52,668 nt of DNA from a virus: the IMG/VR virus record IMGVR_UViG_3300025886_000035, positions 1 to 52,668 of that record. The stretch is one strand, 5' to 3'. A program made the position numbers and the translations under genes. Below, in pieces: positions 33,383 through 40,159 of this stretch. The notes beneath the pieces were generated by a model that was not told where the DNA came from, did not search any database, and was given only the letters and a program-made list of their open reading frames with translations. How positions within the stretch are numbered: position 1 is the stretch's first letter; each line of letters begins with the position of its first letter.

Positions 33383-33412
33383 AAGTTTTCTCCTTTTAAG
33401 AAAGATGAACTT
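33383..33412 (-). promoter_or_regulatory. Leader hairpin sequestering the hsp20 ribosome site (candidate RNA thermometer)
   Basis: In the minus-strand RNA, AAGUU (33412-33408) pairs with AACUU just before the AUG, and UCUUU pairs with GGAGA through two G-U pairs, so GGAG of the AAGGAG site is buried in a weak stem with a six-base loop. This layout resembles fourU/ROSE-type thermometers of small heat shock genes. Structure is drawn by hand. Confidence 0.45.
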
Positions 33413-33494
33413 GCCCCTTTCGGAAGCGTAACAATCGTTTTAATTTACGGATTTTGAAAAAGACACAGTTAGACTGGTATCAATTTCAGGGTAT

Positions 33495-33523
33495 ATTATA
33501 TCACCTACACCAAATTGTGTCAA
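33495..33523 (-). promoter_or_regulatory. Consensus sigma70 promoter for hsp20
   Basis: Minus strand: TTGACA at 33523-33518, 17-base spacer, TATAAT at 33500-33495. Divergent from the thyX promoter 39 bases away. The leader to the hsp20 AUG is about 105 bases, long for this genome. Confidence 0.8.
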
Positions 33524-33561
33524 GAAACTTTTTTGCTCAACTACCATCGGCTAAATAATTC

Positions 33562-33590
33562 TTGACATAAAAGCCTTAACATCGTATAAT
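33562..33590 (+). promoter_or_regulatory. Consensus sigma70 promoter for thyX and lysis operon
   Basis: TTGACA at 33562-33567, 17-base spacer, TATAAT at 33585-33590, then AGAGGAGA before the thyX ATG at 33615. The genes from thyX to 37130 overlap or nearly touch and could be one transcript. Confidence 0.82.
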
Positions 33591-33614
33591 ATACACTTAA
33601 TCAGAGGAGATTGT

Positions 33615-34244
33615 ATGAAAGTAAACCTAGTTTGGATTACCCCCGAAGCCATGAAAGTCATCGCCTATTGTGCGAGAGTTAGTAATCCTGCAAATCAAGA
33701 CAACGAGAGAACAGCACCGAAGTTGTTGAAGTACCTTAAAAAAGAAGCACACTTCAGCCCATTCGAAATGGCAAGTGCTTGCATTGAAATCGAGACTACG
33801 AGAGACATTGCTCGCCAGATTCTGCGGCATCGCTCTTTTAGTTTTCAGGAATTTAGTCAACGCTATGCAGACCCTACTCAAGCATTAGATTTCTCTACTA
33901 GAGAGGCTAGGCTGCAAGACCCGCGTAACCGACAGAATAGTATTCCTGCGGATAATGATGGGCTGGAAATTGCTTGGCACGCTAAACAGAGAGAAGTAAT
34001 CGATGTCTCTACTGAAGCCTACAAATGGGCTATAAGTATGGGTATTGCAAAAGAACAGGCGAGGGCAGTATTGCCCGAGGGTAACACTCATTCTCGATTA
34101 TATATGACTGGTACACTTCGTTCGTGGATGCACTTCTGCGACCTACGAGGTGGGAACGGCACTCAAAAAGAGTGTTCAGAAATTGCAGTAGCCTGCAAAG
34201 AGATTCTCTGCCAAAACGGTGGAGACGTCTGGGGAGACTCATGA
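33615..34244 (+). CDS. thyX: FAD-dependent thymidylate synthase
   Basis: 209 aa. Signature RHRSFSFQEFSQRYADP (RHRx7SxR type) near residue 73, and C-terminal AISMGIAKEQARAVLPEGNTHSRLYMTGTLRSW for dUMP binding. Makes dTMP from dUMP with methylene-tetrahydrofolate and FADH2, without dihydrofolate reductase. With NrdAB/NrdJ and MazG proteins it supplies DNA precursors. Ends in an ATGA overlap with a small membrane gene. Confidence 0.93.
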   Translation: MKVNLVWITPEAMKVIAYCARVSNPANQDNERTAPKLLKYLKKEAHFSPFEMASACIEIETTRDIARQILRHRSFSFQEFSQRYADPTQALDFSTREARLQDPRNRQNSIPADNDGLEIAWHAKQREVIDVSTEAYKWAISMGIAKEQARAVLPEGNTHSRLYMTGTLRSWMHFCDLRGGNGTQKECSEIAVACKEILCQNGGDVWGDS

Positions 34245-34366
34245 AACGTATTAGAAATACAATTTTAACTATAGCAATTCTAGCTGGATTGTTATATACT
34301 AACTGGCAAAGCAGTATGATGCTTGTCAAACACCCTGAAATGTATCAAGGAAATCCTTACTTATGA
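34241..34366 (+). CDS. Very small membrane protein
   Basis: 41 aa: MKRIRNTILTIAILAGLLYTNW..., a signal-anchor helix then a short polar tail. Start overlaps the thyX stop (ATGA) and its stop overlaps the MazG-like start. Because lysozyme and spanins follow, it could be a pinholin or other lysis accessory, but evidence is only position and one helix. Confidence 0.5.
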   Translation: MKRIRNTILTIAILAGLLYTNWQSSMMLVKHPEMYQGNPYL

Positions 34367-34695
34367 ATGATGTTTGGAATGGAGAGTCAAGAGGAAACAG
34401 TGATGTTATGCAAGAGCGCATACGAATCTGGCATAGAGACCGCAATTTGATTGATGGTAGTACCGATAAAGATCAGTTCTGTAAGTTGATTCAAGAGTGT
34501 GGGGAACTGTCAGACAATATGTGTAAGGGCAGAGACATGAAAGACGACATTGGCGATATTATGGTTGTGCTTATTAATATTATGGAACGTAATGGATACT
34601 CTATGATGGATTGTCTAGAGACTGCGTGGATTGACATTAAAGACCGCAAAGGAAAGATGGTTGATGGCATCTTTGTAAAGGAAGCAGATTTGTGA
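34363..34695 (+). CDS. MazG-like NTP pyrophosphohydrolase
   Basis: 110 aa. KLIQECGELSDNMCKGRDMKDDIGDIMVVLINIM gives the ExxE and DxxxD metal sites of MazG-like enzymes. Different in sequence from the one at 28934-29185, so probably a separate acquisition with its own substrate (dNTP sanitation or alarmone control). Confidence 0.75.
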   Translation: MNDVWNGESRGNSDVMQERIRIWHRDRNLIDGSTDKDQFCKLIQECGELSDNMCKGRDMKDDIGDIMVVLINIMERNGYSMMDCLETAWIDIKDRKGKMVDGIFVKEADL

Positions 34696-34907
34696 AACTT
34701 GTTGAGGCATTGAGAAAAGGCAATGTCGATATAACGTATGAAAGTTTAAACAGCGGAAAAGAGATTACAAAAACATATACATTAAAAACTATATTTAAAG
34801 TAAATTTTAGTCTCTTGTCAAACAAACTTATTGCTTATGATGTAGAAGCAAGAGAATGGGAAGACATTGAAAAGTCTACCATTAAAAAATGGAGTATAAA
34901 TGAATAG
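34692..34907 (+). CDS. Hypothetical protein
   Basis: 71 aa, GTG-or-ATG coupled start overlapping the MazG-like stop. Short beta-rich protein (VDITYESLNSGKEITKTYTLKTIFKVN ... YDVEAREWEDIEKSTIKKW). Resembles the small 'modulating' SH3-like phage proteins placed before structural genes; no firm family. Ends eight bases inside the lysozyme gene. Confidence 0.55.
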   Translation: MKLVEALRKGNVDITYESLNSGKEITKTYTLKTIFKVNFSLLSNKLIAYDVEAREWEDIEKSTIKKWSINE

Positions 34908-35346
34908 AGAAGAAGTGTTTGAGCAATTAAAGGAGGACGAAGGTGTCAAGTATGAAATCTATAATGACCATCTTGGCCTGGCTACTTTTGGTGTTGGTCA
35001 TCTTGTTATTGAGAGCGATTCGGAATTTGGTTCGCCCTTGGGTACGTCGGTATCAGAGGAGCGAGTTTGGGAAGCGTTTGAGAAAGATCTGGACACATCT
35101 ATTGATGAGTGCGAAGTTCTTTTTGGCCCCAAATGGCATGACTTTCCTGGAGAAGTTCAAGAAATTGTGGTAAACATGATGTTCAATATGGGGCGTCCTC
35201 GTTTGTCAAAGTTTAAGAACTTCTGCGCTGCACTAGAGGAAGGCGATTGGCCGAAGGCTGCTGTCGAAGGACGAGACTCTCGCTGGCATAAGCAAGTGAC
35301 GAATCGTGCGGAACGCCTCATGGTACGACTAGAAAATGTATCTTAA
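34900..35346 (+). CDS. T4-type lysozyme (endolysin)
   Basis: 148 aa glycoside hydrolase 24. The catalytic triad has T4 spacing: E14 (EDEGVKY), D23 (IYNDHLG), T29 (ATFGVGHL). Later motifs MMFNMGRPRLSKFKNF and SRWHKQVTNRAERL match the C-terminal lobe. No signal peptide, so a holin is needed to release it. Cleaves peptidoglycan MurNAc-GlcNAc bonds. Overlaps the inner spanin gene by 11 bases. Confidence 0.93.
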   Translation: MNREEVFEQLKEDEGVKYEIYNDHLGLATFGVGHLVIESDSEFGSPLGTSVSEERVWEAFEKDLDTSIDECEVLFGPKWHDFPGEVQEIVVNMMFNMGRPRLSKFKNFCAALEEGDWPKAAVEGRDSRWHKQVTNRAERLMVRLENVS

Positions 35347-35755
35347 ACTCATACTTGTTCTAGGTATAGTCGGAGCTGCTGGTGGTGCATACGCGTATCA
35401 CCAAGTCACTGTTGCAAAGTTAGAGAATGCGGTCATTCAGTTAGAAGCTAATAATCGTACTCTAAAAGAGAACAACAATGTATTACAGGCAGCGGCCGAA
35501 AACAATGCGACGAAGGTCGCGGAACTAGAGGCTCGAAGAGAGGAACAGCAGGCTCAGGTAACTGAACTCACTGCTGTAACAGCCTCTTTACAAGCGGAGA
35601 AGTCTAGGTTTATGAAAGTATTTAAAGACCACAATCTTACTCGCCTCGCAAGAGCAAAGCCTGGCTTAATTGAAAAAAGAGTAAATAAAGCCACCGCAGG
35701 TATCTTTAGAACAATAGAGGAAGAGTCAAAGGAGGTTGAAAATGCGGACGATTAG
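35336..35755 (+). CDS. Inner-membrane spanin-like protein (copy 1)
   Basis: 139 aa. N-terminal membrane anchor (MYLKLILVLGIVGAAGGAYAYHQVTV), then a long coiled coil (about 25-90: NAVIQLEANNRTLKENN...) and a charged end. Typical i-spanin (Rz-like) architecture, and it lies after lysozyme and overlaps an o-spanin-like lipoprotein. A paralog with matching anchor and AKLEANNRTLKEN is at 49702-50211. Confidence 0.7.
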   Translation: MYLKLILVLGIVGAAGGAYAYHQVTVAKLENAVIQLEANNRTLKENNNVLQAAAENNATKVAELEARREEQQAQVTELTAVTASLQAEKSRFMKVFKDHNLTRLARAKPGLIEKRVNKATAGIFRTIEEESKEVENADD

Positions 35756-36191
35756 TATAGCATCATTACTACTTGTTAGTGGATGTTCTTGGTTTGGTGG
35801 TAAAGACATGCCACCACCATATGTAATGCCGGAGCCTGTTGTAATTACTAAAATAGAGACAGTTCCTATTCGTATTTATCAGCCGCCTCTGCCTCGTGAA
35901 ATAGACATGCTCGATGTTAACTTCTGGATAATAACTGAAGAAAACTATCAGGAGAAACGAGCAGAGATTGAAAAGATGCTTGATGGACAGTTTGTAGTAT
36001 TTGCTCTGACGCCAGACGGGTACGAGAAGATGTCCGAAAATTTACAAGAGTTGCGCAGATACTTTAAAGAAACAAAAGAAATTATTCTATACTATAAAAA
36101 GGCCACTACTTATGAGACTGAAACAGAAAATCAATCACAGAATGGACAAGCTCCAGGAGATGATGGAAAGCAATCAACACCTGGAGAATGA
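35736..36191 (+). CDS. Outer-membrane spanin-like lipoprotein (copy 1)
   Basis: 151 aa. Lipoprotein signal with lipobox LLVSGC (Cys at about 17), then Pro-rich linker (MPPPYVMPEPVV), RIYQPPLPREIDML and DGQFVVFALTPDGYEKM, and a helical end. Overlaps the i-spanin-like gene by 20 bases in another frame. Larger than most Rz1 proteins, so the o-spanin call rests on lipobox and position. Paralog at 50084-50509. Confidence 0.65.
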   Translation: MKMRTISIASLLLVSGCSWFGGKDMPPPYVMPEPVVITKIETVPIRIYQPPLPREIDMLDVNFWIITEENYQEKRAEIEKMLDGQFVVFALTPDGYEKMSENLQELRRYFKETKEIILYYKKATTYETETENQSQNGQAPGDDGKQSTPGE

Positions 36192-36315
36192 AGAAGCGGC
36201 CTACGATCTTACTCTCGAAGTAAGTAGGTTTTGGTCTATATTAGATGAAGCGGATAAAGACTACATACAAATGTGTCAAATGGCTATTGAAGAACAAAAG
36301 GAGTGGAATGTATGA
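36112..36315 (+). CDS. Small hypothetical protein
   Basis: 67 aa, helical and acidic (NHRMDKLQEMMESNQHLENEEAAYDLTLEVSRFWSILDEADKDYIQMC). The start at 36112 overlaps the lipoprotein gene by 80 bases; ATG at 36142 is an alternative. The helical pattern WSILDEADKDYIQMCQMAIEE recurs in marine phages near DUF3310 genes as I recall. Unknown function. Confidence 0.5.
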   Translation: MRLKQKINHRMDKLQEMMESNQHLENEEAAYDLTLEVSRFWSILDEADKDYIQMCQMAIEEQKEWNV

Positions 36316-37130
36316 GCGCGTGGGACAGGCAGATTGGTGGAGACCACTATAAGAAGTATGCTATTCAACCTACGGAGTTTGCGGAGAGAAATGGACTTAC
36401 TTTCTCTGAAGGTTGTATAGTAAAGTATATTACTCGCTGGCGTGATAAGGGTGGTATTGATGACTTGCGAAAAGTTATTCACTATGCCGAACTCTTAATC
36501 GATCTAGAGATAAATTATAAGGGAAATACTGAAAAAGTTCCTGATAAGTTAGTTGCAATAGCACCTTCTGTAGAAAGAGAAGTACAAGATACTTCTATAA
36601 CTCTTTACTCTCCAGAGTATGAACAACAACTTAAAACCTTACACAATACTGATCAAGGTTGGGGCTCCTGCCCTTATGCTAGAATTGATGAGGTTTTGTC
36701 TTTATTAAAAGACACACCAGTAAAAGAAATACTAGATTATGGTTCTGGAAAAGGATCTTTCCAAAGAAAATTATTAGAAAGAGATGATAGCATTTCCTTT
36801 GAAATTACTGAGTACGACCCTGGGATTCTGTCTAAAGAAAATAATAATATCCCTAAAGAGTTTGTTATATGTTTAGATGTTCTGGAACATATAGAGCCTC
36901 TGTACCTACAAAATGTACTAGAAGATTTGGTAAGAGTAACTTTAGATAAAGGATATTTTTGTATTTCCTGTAGACCTGCGATAAAAAAGTTACCCGACGG
37001 AAGAAATGCTCATTTAATTATCAAACCTGTAGAATGGTGGCATAAAAAAATTCAGAATTATTTTTCAATAGAGTTTTTTGATTATGATGGTGAAGATCAA
37101 CTTGGAAAATTCTACGTTTCAAAGAAGTAA
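36312..37130 (+). CDS. DUF3310 domain fused to SAM-dependent methyltransferase
   Basis: 272 aa from ATG 36312 (AAGGAG eight bases upstream, ATGA overlap with the previous gene). Residues 1-60 are DUF3310 (DRQIGGDHYKKYAIQPTEFAERNGLTF, KYITRWRDKGGIDDLRKVIHYAELLI). Residues about 120-270 are a class I methyltransferase: ILDYGSGKGSFQRKL (SAM loop), ITEYDPG, FVICLDVLEHIEP (motif 4). The two are usually separate phage proteins; the fusion is unusual. Methyl acceptor unknown. Confidence 0.8.
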   Translation: MSAWDRQIGGDHYKKYAIQPTEFAERNGLTFSEGCIVKYITRWRDKGGIDDLRKVIHYAELLIDLEINYKGNTEKVPDKLVAIAPSVEREVQDTSITLYSPEYEQQLKTLHNTDQGWGSCPYARIDEVLSLLKDTPVKEILDYGSGKGSFQRKLLERDDSISFEITEYDPGILSKENNNIPKEFVICLDVLEHIEPLYLQNVLEDLVRVTLDKGYFCISCRPAIKKLPDGRNAHLIIKPVEWWHKKIQNYFSIEFFDYDGEDQLGKFYVSKK

Positions 37131-37137
37131 ATAGTAT

Positions 37138-37166
37138 TTGACACAAGAAGCTTTAGCCCGTATAAT
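37138..37166 (+). promoter_or_regulatory. Consensus sigma70 promoter
   Basis: TTGACA at 37138-37143, 17-base spacer, TATAAT at 37161-37166. Transcription from about 37173 excludes the in-frame ATG at 37167 and supports ATG 37203 for the next gene. Confidence 0.82.
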
Positions 37167-37202
37167 ATGCACATCTTAAAAGAAACAAAGGAAAAATATA
37201 AA

Positions 37203-37406
37203 ATGTCAGTAAAATTCAAGCCTAATGAAATTGTTGTGGATCGAGCTACGAAAGTAAAGACGAAGAAAGTATTCCCAATTGCGGGAGTGAAAACTTCAGA
37301 GCTTGTAGAACTGTGCACAAAATCTGACTCTGATTTACGTCGGGGTGAAAGGAAAACCCGTGCGAAGGCACGAAACGAACTAGCAAAACGAGGAGTAGCG
37401 CTATGA
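37203..37406 (+). CDS. Small basic protein
   Basis: 67 aa from ATG 37203 (AAAGGA upstream). MSVKFKPNEIVVDRATKVKTKKVFPIAGVKTSELVELC ... DLRRGERKTRAKARNELAKRG; the C-terminal half is a basic helix. Resembles small marine phage proteins of unknown role. Likely made early behind its strong promoter; nucleic-acid binding is possible. Confidence 0.55.
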   Translation: MSVKFKPNEIVVDRATKVKTKKVFPIAGVKTSELVELCTKSDSDLRRGERKTRAKARNELAKRGVAL

Positions 37407-37699
37407 GAAATTTTAATTTTAGTATGAGAGATCGAGACCATAACGATGAGTCTATCTCTTTTGACTTTGATAGTAAGAATGACGCTGATGTACGACATAA
37501 ACTGCGTAAGTTTTTCAAGGCTTGTGAAATGTCTGTAAATGATGAATTTACAGATGAGTTGTTTGAACGTCGAACAATGGTCGCTATAAAACTAGAAGCA
37601 GTTTGCGCTGAGGGTACTGACCCTTCCGCAGAAGAAGAGCTTTACGACTTACAAGAAGCTTTTGATCTGGTGATTGCACATGTCGAATCCGAACTATAG
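37403..37699 (+). CDS. Hypothetical protein
   Basis: 98 aa, ATGA overlap with the previous gene. Beta strand start (RNFNFSMRDRDHNDESISFDFDSKNDADVRHKLRKFFKACEM) then helices. Acidic. No recognised domain; it belongs to the early-type operon from 37203 to 37922. Confidence 0.5.
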   Translation: MRNFNFSMRDRDHNDESISFDFDSKNDADVRHKLRKFFKACEMSVNDEFTDELFERRTMVAIKLEAVCAEGTDPSAEEELYDLQEAFDLVIAHVESEL

Positions 37700-37922
37700 A
37701 CTACTTCAGCAGGCGTTAACCGAACTGAATGCAGACGGTAACGAAGAACGTGGGCGAGAAGGAGAAGAACTCAAGATAACGTCTGACGGCTATGTGAATA
37801 CAGCCCCGTCGGGCGAACTTCCAGTATGGAAAAAGGTAACAGCTCCGGGCCATCACGCAGGTGTTACAGAGGAACAGTGGGCAGAAGTATTAAAAGCACT
37901 ACATCAGGAAAATAATTCTTGA
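37680..37922 (+). CDS. Hypothetical protein
   Basis: 80 aa from ATG 37680, overlapping the previous gene by 20 bases (a TTG at 37674 is also in frame). MSNPNYRLLQQALTELNADGNEERGREGEELKITSDGYVNTAPSGELPVW. No family recognised. Its stop codon lies within the -35 box of the next promoter. Confidence 0.5.
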   Translation: MSNPNYRLLQQALTELNADGNEERGREGEELKITSDGYVNTAPSGELPVWKKVTAPGHHAGVTEEQWAEVLKALHQENNS

Positions 37923-37947
37923 CAAGAATCCTCTTTGCCAGTATAAT
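37919..37947 (+). promoter_or_regulatory. Consensus sigma70 promoter
   Basis: TTGACA at 37919-37924, 17-base spacer, TATAAT at 37942-37947, followed by AGAGGGA before ATG 37971. Drives the unit containing the first IscU gene. Confidence 0.82.
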
Positions 37948-37970
37948 TATATTTCAAAAGAGGGAAAACT

Positions 37971-38249
37971 ATGATAATTTCAGGAAGTATTGATTATTCT
38001 TACTCAGGTAGGAAGCGTAGTGTGAAAAGGACTCGGAAGACCGAACCAGTGTTTCGCCCCGCTTCCAAGCCTTTGTTAGTAGGTCGAGAGGATAAATACT
38101 ATCCTTCTGCTCCTATGACGAAGTATAAGCCACCAGCGGATGTTTCGTACAAGCGGGAGGAAAGTAAGAATTATACTGTAGCAATCGCCTATAATAAAGG
38201 TGGTTACATGGTAATTGGCAAAGATAACATTAAGGATATTGGTAAGTGA
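37971..38249 (+). CDS. Hypothetical protein
   Basis: 92 aa, strongly basic in its first half (SYSGRKRSVKRTRKTEPVFRPASK), then Pro/Tyr-rich, ending in a beta-hairpin-like NYTVAIAYNKGGYMVIGKDNIKDIGK. The last part resembles short C-terminal motifs of phage proteins ('vav.ynKg.y.vi...ei..i'). Function unknown; the first gene of its unit. Confidence 0.5.
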   Translation: MIISGSIDYSYSGRKRSVKRTRKTEPVFRPASKPLLVGREDKYYPSAPMTKYKPPADVSYKREESKNYTVAIAYNKGGYMVIGKDNIKDIGK

Positions 38250-38524
38250 TTCATACACCGCTATTTAGAGCCAAGGAAAGACATATACAAGATAAGCTTG
38301 TTATGGTGTGCCTTGAATTTATTGAGCTGAACTACGATAAAAAGTTAGCACAGCTCAGTAGAGAGGAAATGAAAGAGTTGGATGATTTTGCTTTTCGTAA
38401 TGTTAACTCTGTAATGTGCTATGGAATACGAGAAAATATTAAAAGGTGGGAAAGAGCACACGAAACCACCGTAGAGGGAGGCGAATACTTGAAAGAGTTA
38501 AACCTTCGAGAAGGAGAGGACTAA
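38246..38524 (+). CDS. Hypothetical helical protein
   Basis: 92 aa, GTG start overlapping the previous stop. Helical, charged (ERHIQDKLVMVCLEFIELNYDKKLAQLSREEMKELDDFAFRNVNSVMCYGI). No family recognised. Immediately precedes IscU, so it may act with it, but this is only position. Confidence 0.5.
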   Translation: MIHTPLFRAKERHIQDKLVMVCLEFIELNYDKKLAQLSREEMKELDDFAFRNVNSVMCYGIRENIKRWERAHETTVEGGEYLKELNLREGED

Positions 38525-38902
38525 GTGGCATACAGCGAACAGGTTATGGATCATTATGAAAACCCACGGAATGTGGGAAAACTCGACAAAGATTCCCAGA
38601 CTGTTGGCACGGGCTTAGTGGGTGCGCCTTCGTGCGGTGACGTAATGGTTCTACAGATAGACGTAGAAGATAATATTATCTTAGACGCTAAATTTAAAAC
38701 TTATGGGTGTGGAAGCGCTATTGCTTCCAGCTCACTATTAAGTGAGTGGGTAAAGGGTAAGAGCTTAGAAGAGGCGGGTAATATAAAAAATACGGACTTA
38801 GCTAATGAACTTGCACTTCCACCTGTTAAGATTCATTGTAGCGTATTAGCAGAAGATGCTATAAAAGCTGCGATAAAGGATTACAAAGAGAAACAAGTAT
38901 GA
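38525..38902 (+). CDS. iscU: IscU-type iron-sulfur cluster scaffold (copy 1)
   Basis: 125 aa, GTG start. Full IscU fold with its three ligand cysteines: C37 in GAPSCGDVM (with D39), C62 in TYGCGSAIASS, C105 in KIHCSVLAEDA; start SEQVMDHYENPRNVG is typical. It receives sulfur from a cysteine desulfurase, which is not in this window, so host IscS is the probable partner. A close paralog is at 45405-45788. Confidence 0.93.
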   Translation: MAYSEQVMDHYENPRNVGKLDKDSQTVGTGLVGAPSCGDVMVLQIDVEDNIILDAKFKTYGCGSAIASSSLLSEWVKGKSLEEAGNIKNTDLANELALPPVKIHCSVLAEDAIKAAIKDYKEKQV

Positions 38903-39156
38903 TGATGGATAGGTTGTATCAGGAAGCAGAAAGCATTGTTTTAGCAATGTGGGACGAAGAACCTGAAGAGATGGCAGCAGAAATTTCTGTTCAGCTTTCA
39001 ATTAGCGCAGATTATGCGTGGGAGTTAGTCCAACAAGTTATTGTAAACGAAATTCGTATTGAAGAAGGTTACAATGATGGAGACAATGATTTATTTGATT
39101 GGGACGGAGACGCATTAGCCTCCGCAGGATTCGGAACTGATGAAGACTACTTCTAA
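38899..39156 (+). CDS. Hypothetical acidic protein
   Basis: 85 aa, very acidic, especially at the end (GYNDGDNDLFDWDGDALASAGFGTDEDYF). Overlaps IscU by four bases. DNA-mimic behaviour is conceivable for so acidic a protein, or iron-related partnering with IscU, but neither is shown. Confidence 0.5.
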   Translation: MMMDRLYQEAESIVLAMWDEEPEEMAAEISVQLSISADYAWELVQQVIVNEIRIEEGYNDGDNDLFDWDGDALASAGFGTDEDYF

Positions 39157-39325
39157 TATTATTGATTTCGCAAAGTATAAGAAAGCTAAACAGAGAGCAA
39201 TCTCTGTAGTAGTAAATGACAGTTTTGACACTGCTACTTTTACTTATACCGTAACAAATGATATTGGAGAAATGTTTGAGTTTGAGATACCTTACCCAAA
39301 TTATGATGATTTTTTCGACAGTTAA
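39140..39325 (+). CDS. Small hypothetical protein
   Basis: 61 aa, overlapping the previous gene by 17 bases. Begins MKTTSNIIDFAKYKKAKQRAISVVVNDSF and continues as a beta hairpin. Last gene before the large RNA region; its stop is 14 bases before that region's promoter. Confidence 0.5.
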   Translation: MKTTSNIIDFAKYKKAKQRAISVVVNDSFDTATFTYTVTNDIGEMFEFEIPYPNYDDFFDS

Positions 39326-39338
39326 TAAAAAATAGTTC

Positions 39339-39367
39339 TTGACACTTAACCTATTTACCGTTATAAT
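39339..39367 (+). promoter_or_regulatory. Consensus sigma70 promoter driving the large RNA region
   Basis: TTGACA at 39339-39344, 17-base spacer, TATAAT at 39362-39367. No coding sequence follows for over 500 bases, which is exceptional in this genome. Confidence 0.83.
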
Positions 39368-39373
39368 TGTATT

Positions 39374-39888
39374 CATAAAAGAGAGGAAGCTCTTTAAAAA
39401 TCCACTAGAGATACCCCCTAGTTATTTGGAGTATCGCCCATACCCCTCAGGCGTAAATGAGTGGAGGATTCTAACTTCCTCCTAGTTAGACGGCGTAGTT
39501 GCTACGATAAGTGACTCTTCGGCAGGCAGTCCGATGCGGATATAAACTGCCCTTGGGGAGCTAATGACCCCGTTGCCCCATAAACTGGTACCGATTCCTA
39601 TGGGCACGTCGAGTCTTTCAGGCTAGAGACGACGTTAAAACATAAACCCCTGCCGAGAAGAGAACTCGTAGACCATCTCCGTGTATGCACGCCACGTTAA
39701 TCAAAAGGATCTAATCCGGGTGTAGGTTTTAAGGCTTTTTTCCTGATAATAAAAGGCCACTATTTCTGAGATGAGGCAAACTGTCATGGAGTAGATAAGA
39801 CTTCCCCGAAGAAGCACTACACCTCATCGAACACCTGGGGGTGAGCAATCAGCCTTAAAGCGTAACGCGCCCCCGCCTATTTTAGAGG
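39374..39888 (+). ncRNA. Large structured non-coding RNA (class not identified)
   Basis: About 515 bases with no gene, higher GC than its surroundings, and many helices: GATAC/GTATC (39412, 39439), CGCC/GGCG, GGAGG/CCTCC, CGTAG-TTG-CTACG (39494-39506), a long-range helix CTCTTCGGCAGG (39515-39526) with CCTGCCGA..AGAG (39649-39662), GGGG/CCCC, CGTCG..TCT/AGA..CGACG with an AG/GA internal loop, GATGAGG/CCTCATC (39770s, 39820s) and GGGGG/CCCCC near the end. No tRNA, tmRNA, RNase P or group I intron landmarks. It may be a free RNA or a giant leader of the Bfd-like gene. Confidence 0.7.
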
Positions 39889-39893
39889 TCTTT

Positions 39894-40115
39894 ATGTATG
39901 TATGTATTTGCAATAATATATCAACTAAAGACTTAGAAAGAGACCCGTCCCTTATTGATAAGGTGGGTTCAAAATGTGGTAAATGTATTGCGCCAATGGT
40001 TGCGCAGAGCTTTATAAACGGAGTTTATACATGCCAGCAGGAAAAGGTACTTACGGTAAAAAAAGAGGTCGTCCCGCCAAAAAAGGTAAGCAAAAGCTGC
40101 CAATGTCTTTCATGA
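39894..40115 (+). CDS. Bfd-like [2Fe-2S] protein
   Basis: 73 aa. MYVCICNNISTKDLE and VGSKCGKCIAPM place cysteines as C4, C6, C28 and C31, the CxC...CxxC order of bacterioferritin-associated ferredoxin domains, with a shorter middle than E. coli Bfd. A Lys-rich tail with CQCLS follows. Bfd releases iron from bacterioferritin; here it may draw on host iron stores or regulate. AGAGG precedes the ATG right after the large RNA. Confidence 0.7.
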   Translation: MYVCICNNISTKDLERDPSLIDKVGSKCGKCIAPMVAQSFINGVYTCQQEKVLTVKKEVVPPKKVSKSCQCLS

Positions 40116-40159
40116 AGAACATGAAGAAAAAGAAAAAATCAAAGAAGAAACGTAAATAA
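40031..40159 (+). CDS. Very basic small protein (42 aa)
   Basis: MPAGKGTYGKKRGRPAKKGKQKLPMSFMKNM followed by an almost pure Lys/Arg tail. About half of its residues are basic. It overlaps the Bfd-like gene by 85 bases in another frame and ends in a TAATG overlap with the next basic gene. GKKRGRPAKK recalls AT-hook or histone-tail sequences. Likely binds DNA or RNA. Confidence 0.6.
   Translation: MPAGKGTYGKKRGRPAKKGKQKLPMSFMKNMKKKKKSKKKRK

Noticed and set aside
34943-35173. 76-aa hydrophobic ORF inside the lysozyme gene (MSSMKSIMTILAWLLLVLVILLL...), tempting as an embedded holin
   Set aside because: It is in the +2 frame of a well-conserved lysozyme with no clear ribosome site; hydrophobic out-of-frame ORFs arise often. 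It would need conservation in relatives to be revived.
39720-39765. Hairpin GGCTTTTTT...AAAAGGCC as a terminator inside the RNA region
   Set aside because: The U-run lies in the 5' arm of the stem rather than after it, so it would not terminate rightward transcription.
39374-39888. tRNA, tmRNA, group I intron or RNase P as identity of the RNA
   Set aside because: No cloverleaf with TTC loop and acceptor, no CCA-ended tRNA-like domain, no P7/S-type intron core, and no GAGGAAAGUC-type RNase P segment could be found by eye.
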